Origin: Zygnema cylindricum
Taxonomy: Eukaryota > Streptophyta > Zygnematophyceae > Zygnematales > Zygnemataceae
Length of the DNA: 64,000 bases
Direction: 5' to 3'
Assembly: GCA_037447655.1 (NCBI GenBank)
Contig: JBBHKE010000880.1
Location: 217,934 to 281,933 of the forward strand
The notes beneath the pieces are model-generated. The model did no database searches. It saw only the letters and a list, made by a program, of their open reading frames with translations, and was not told the DNA's origin. Below are positions 61,091 through 64,000 of this stretch, in pieces (position 1 is the stretch's first letter; every line of letters starts with the position of its first letter). The translations under genes were made by a program, and so were the position numbers.

Positions 61091-61131
61091 AGGTCTCGGC
61101 GCATTTCGTCTCATGTAGGAGACCTGCACAC
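61085..61131. other. 13-bp perfect hairpin
   Basis: GTGTGCAGGTCTC (61085-61097) pairs with GAGACCTGCACAC (61119-61131), 21-nt loop. It lies just downstream of promoter-like module copy 1. Confidence 0.7.
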
Positions 61132-61230
61132 CCTGCACACCACGGGCGAGAAAACTAACGAACCTTGAATCTTGCGTTTTTCGGGCTCTGTGAAGTGTGA
61201 ACCTCCGAGGTCAGTTTCGCGCATTGTGAG

Positions 61231-61380
61231 AGATCCACGTCGACCCCCCATCATCTTTTCGTTTTACGACGCGCCGCGCCGCGCGGACGTAAAACTGTAT
61301 ATATGTGTTTAGGGTTTTTTATTATTTAGTGTTCTTTTCATATAAAAAAAACCAAACCACACCCTAAAAAACCCTAAGCG
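61231..61380 (+). promoter_or_regulatory. GC-rich/TATA/telo-box module, copy 2
   Basis: ATCCACGTCGACC, GTTTTACGACGCGCCGCGCC, TATATATG, GTGTTTAGGGTTTTT. Same order as copy 1. A 66-codon frame at 61463-61660 begins 80 bp downstream; I do not recognise it. Confidence 0.45.
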
Positions 61381-61660
61381 TGTAAACCCTGACCAGTTAC
61401 CCGGAAGGTACCTTCCTTTGTAATTTTGTCTAAAGGTAATTTCGTCTGCCGATGCCTTACAGGTGTCCATGAAGAAAGCTTTATTTGCCACGGCATTCAA
61501 TGGAACATCCAACGGTAATATTTACGCCAAACAGATAAAGGGTTTGTCCTGCAACATACCGTTGGTAATCCGTACTATAACTTCTCGCGAATTTTACAAT
61601 CGTGTCCGAAGAGTGTTAGATACACGCGTCGGCACGCGAAAGTGTGTGCGTCGACACTAA

Positions 61661-62679
61661 AAAGCGCACTCGTATTTGATTCCTATTGATAAAGACGGAG
61701 GGATGTTACGCGAATCTGTTCTCACAAGTTGAAACGTCGACGAGAGGTCGCAAAAGTCAAAATTTTACATAACCGAAACCGACCGTTTTTTTTTGCAAAA
61801 TCTGAGAAACCGACGCCCGACCTGGTTATGTCACGCTCCAAAATTGTTAACCGTTAACCGACCGGCGTTTAACAAAATAAAAATTAACCGAAACTCGATT
61901 TCTCGCGACTAACCGTGCCCGCCCGTAACCGAAGAAGTACAAAATTATCTAACGTACGACGTATGAATAAGCCAATTATTACGATTTGTCAAGTTCCCTT
62001 AGATTTGCGAAATGAATAGTGTTTACTAACGTGTCAGATTTGCGACGCTTTGTCACGTTCCCTAAGATTGCAAAATGAATATTGATACTACCGTGCCAAA
62101 TTTGCGACGCTTTGTCGCGTTCCCTAAGATTTGCGAAAAAAATAGTGTTAATCATGATGTCACGTACTTCCACGATACCGAAGAGTACAAAGTACAATAA
62201 TGTTGGATTATATGGACAGTACAAAATTTTCATTTTTTTTGTTTTTTGGTTGACCGACCGTAACCGACCGTTTTTTTTTCCTGGTGAATCAACCGATTGT
62301 AACCGCCCGACCCCCAAAATTTGGCAGCTGAATCCGTTTCGGATCCGGCGCGGGCGGTCGGTTAACGGCCCGTCACGGTTTCTGTTGATCGTTTGCGACC
62401 TCTGGCGTCGACTATGTGAACACGGGCTTATACTATATCGGCTACACTGTGGGATAAGTGTACTTAAATTAGAGTTAGGCATAAATTATAGTTAATTATT
62501 TCGTGGTGAAATGCCTCAAACACAAATTAGAGTTAGTAATACCGATTGTATTTTTAGCTAATTACTTTCTTAACGCTATTAGCGATTCACGCTGTAGTGT
62601 CATTGATTATGTTCTTAGTTGCAGAGGTAAGATTTATGGGTACTGATATAGTGTCATCGACGCTGATAATAATGCACTG
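61661..62679. other. Between promoter-like modules and MITE D copy 2, no gene
   Basis: Contains direct repeats of TTTGCGACGCTTTGTC(A/G)CGTTCC at about 62038-62130 and a related block at 61985. Also CCGACCGTTTTTTTT words at 61780 and 62265. No domain recognised. Confidence 0.45.
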
Positions 62680-62899
62680 TACACCTTGAATCGTTATTAG
62701 AGTATAAGTTATTTTAGCGTATAGGAATAATTACCGTTATTAACACTAATTGGGAATTTGTAAATTTTCAAAGAAATCGTCTACTCTAATTAGGAATTAG
62801 GTTTTTTTTTTAAATAACATGGATAATTCTATTTGAGAATTTGAAAAAATAATGGTACCCGAATTAGCGTTCAATACGCTAATAACGATTCACGGTGTA
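62680..62899. mobile_element. 220-bp MITE D, copy 2
   Basis: TACACCTTGAATCGTTATTAG and CTAATAACGATTCACGGTGTA. Inverse copy of 19046-19265 with identical length. Confidence 0.8.
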
Positions 62900-63014
62900 C
62901 TGCACAAAAAGTACGAAAATTACGAGAAGTTGTAAGGTTCAGACTAGGTTTCTTAAATTTTGGCAGGCGGTGTGGACCGCGTGGACATATGTCCACAGGT
63001 TCAAAAAACGAGGT

Positions 63015-63195
63015 ATTCCCACACTTCGCAAAGTACTGCCCGGGTACCTTGCGATTTTAGGGTCATAGGGTTATTGGTCGTGTTTTTTTTTTAATAAAAA
63101 AAAACACGAATGAGAAAAAAACCCTAAACATATTTATACGTTGGACGTCTGCGCGGCGCGGCGCGTCGTAAAACGAAACGAGTGTGGACGTCGAG
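63015..63195 (-). promoter_or_regulatory. GC-rich/TATA/telo-box module, copy 3 (inverted)
   Basis: Reverse complement of copy 1 through CAATAACCCTATGACCCTAA, CTCATTCGTG, TATAAATA (63138-63131) and TTTTACGACGCGCCGCGCC. It faces copy 1 across about 2 kb. Confidence 0.45.
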
Positions 63196-63253
63196 AGTAA
63201 AACTCCCACACGTTGTCGTTAGCGCGAAAATCGCAAGGTTCAGTACAGTATAG

Positions 63254-63335
63254 TACACAGCCAATCGCTATTAGCGAAATGTATACTAATTTCGTCCCGA
63301 TTTTTTTTAAAAAATTATTAAATAGCATAACTTAG
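63254..63335. mobile_element. Left-end fragment of a TA-flanked MITE
   Basis: TACACAGCCAATCGCTATTAG matches the MITE termini, followed by TAATTTCGTCCCGATTTTTT as in MITE D. No right end was found before the window ends. Confidence 0.5.
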
Positions 63336-64000
63336 GGCACTTTCGCATGTAACCGAAACTTAGTCTTGTTACTTTGTTATTTAGCGAAGATTCTCTGTAC
63401 AACTTTCAGAGCATTCATATGTAAACGTAAATAACTTGTTACTTAAAAACATGACTTACGTAGACGTGTACGAAACAATGTGATAGATGAAGTGGTACAC
63501 AAAATGAGGCAAAACTTCCACTCGGCTTCAATTTGAGGCGACTCTCCGCACGCTGTGCAATTTTTGTGACTTCGTAATGTCCGTACGCCACCTTGTCGAC
63601 GTATCGAAACTCGTAAGTACCTTTCGCTATCGCATAGAAATTCGGTTTCGTTTTTCGTTTTCCCACTTGCCGACAGGTGCCCAATGTTTTTCCTACGCCG
63701 TATGTGTGAAGGCACGTGTGTTTGAGAAAGACGGCCCTGTACGGAAATCAACGCACGGAAAACAGTACGCACAGGCTGGAAACGTGCATTGTGATTTTTG
63801 TTTTGGTACTCTGCGCGCAAAAATTGTAAAAAAGATCCTACATATGCGACAGCGTCTGACTATTCGCTCACCTTATTGGAATTTATTTCAAATCACCTCG
63901 CGAGGTGATTTGACGTAAAGTTTGAACATGTGCTGAAAGGACGCGAAAGTGGGTCGAAATGCGCTAGACGACAAATTGCATCGCGCTAGATGTTAAAACA
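63336..64000. other. Right edge, no gene recognised
   Basis: A 113-codon frame at 63577-63918 overlaps longer frames on the other strand and has no recognisable domain. The palindrome copy at 63890 lies inside it. Confidence 0.4.
63890..63911. other. 22-bp perfect palindrome, copy 2
   Basis: Identical to 21114-21135 (centre CACCTCGCGAGGTG). Flanks are not homologous. Confidence 0.8.

Noticed and set aside
63577-63918. 113-residue frame at the right edge
   Set aside because: No recognisable domain, overlapping frames of similar length on the opposite strand, and a palindrome inside it.

Overview
The window is nuclear DNA from a eukaryote of the green-plant (streptophyte) line. The evidence is two spliced host genes whose proteins resemble land-plant MED23 and RH24 (DDX42-like), LTR retrotransposons with an initiator-Met-tRNA primer site of the plant type, and plant telomere-like 'telo-box' words. 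Abundant simple repeats and nested retrotransposons suggest a large, repeat-rich genome such as a charophyte alga or a non-seed plant. The species cannot be fixed from the sequence. All protein assignments rest on recalled family sequences, not on a database search.

Region 1 (1-14.2 kb, minus strand) is the only host-gene territory. Twelve phase-compatible exons encode the N-terminal half (about 789 codons) of Mediator subunit 23, from a start codon at 14181 to beyond the left edge. Nearly every intron carries its own simple-repeat expansion. Inside intron 4, on the same strand, lies an RH24-type DEAD-box helicase gene (7860-10508). It has two exons and lacks the usual glycine-rich C-terminal tail. 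It is bracketed by two near-identical ~620-bp copies of a segment holding the 5' part of MED23 exon 5. One copy (left) is continuous and used; the other (right) is cut short and frameshifted. This is either a recent insertion with target duplication or an assembly join through GA repeats.

Region 2 (14.2-22.7 kb) holds TA-flanked MITEs starting 41 bp upstream of the MED23 start codon, a ~920-bp (GAT)n tract, seven tandem ~140-bp units, more MITEs, and a ~690-bp non-autonomous repeat with structured ends.

Region 3 (22.7-38.5 kb) is a nest of decayed Ty1/copia pieces. A plus-strand element is broken in its reverse transcriptase (RT) by a minus-strand element, which runs into a 10-N gap. A second plus-strand element has an LTR split by an inverted LTR of a related family. 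A 5'-truncated minus-strand Ty3/gypsy element (30550-35257) sits between them.

Region 4 (40.0-56.8 kb) holds two full-length chromovirus-like Ty3/gypsy elements in opposite orientation. One is minus strand, 40044-47113, with TSD GGAAG and the integrase core deleted. The other is plus strand, 47843-56838, and carries a nested copia solo LTR with TSD AGTCA. Both have three CCHC knuckles (the third frameshifted in one), a conserved 14-bp palindrome in the leader, and a shared amber codon.

Region 5 (56.8-64 kb) has no gene I recognise. It holds more of the same MITE families, three copies of a GC-rich/TATA/telo-box module, a 13-bp perfect hairpin and the second copy of a 22-bp perfect palindrome also present at 21.1 kb.

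No rRNA, convincing tRNA, CRISPR array or prokaryotic feature is present.
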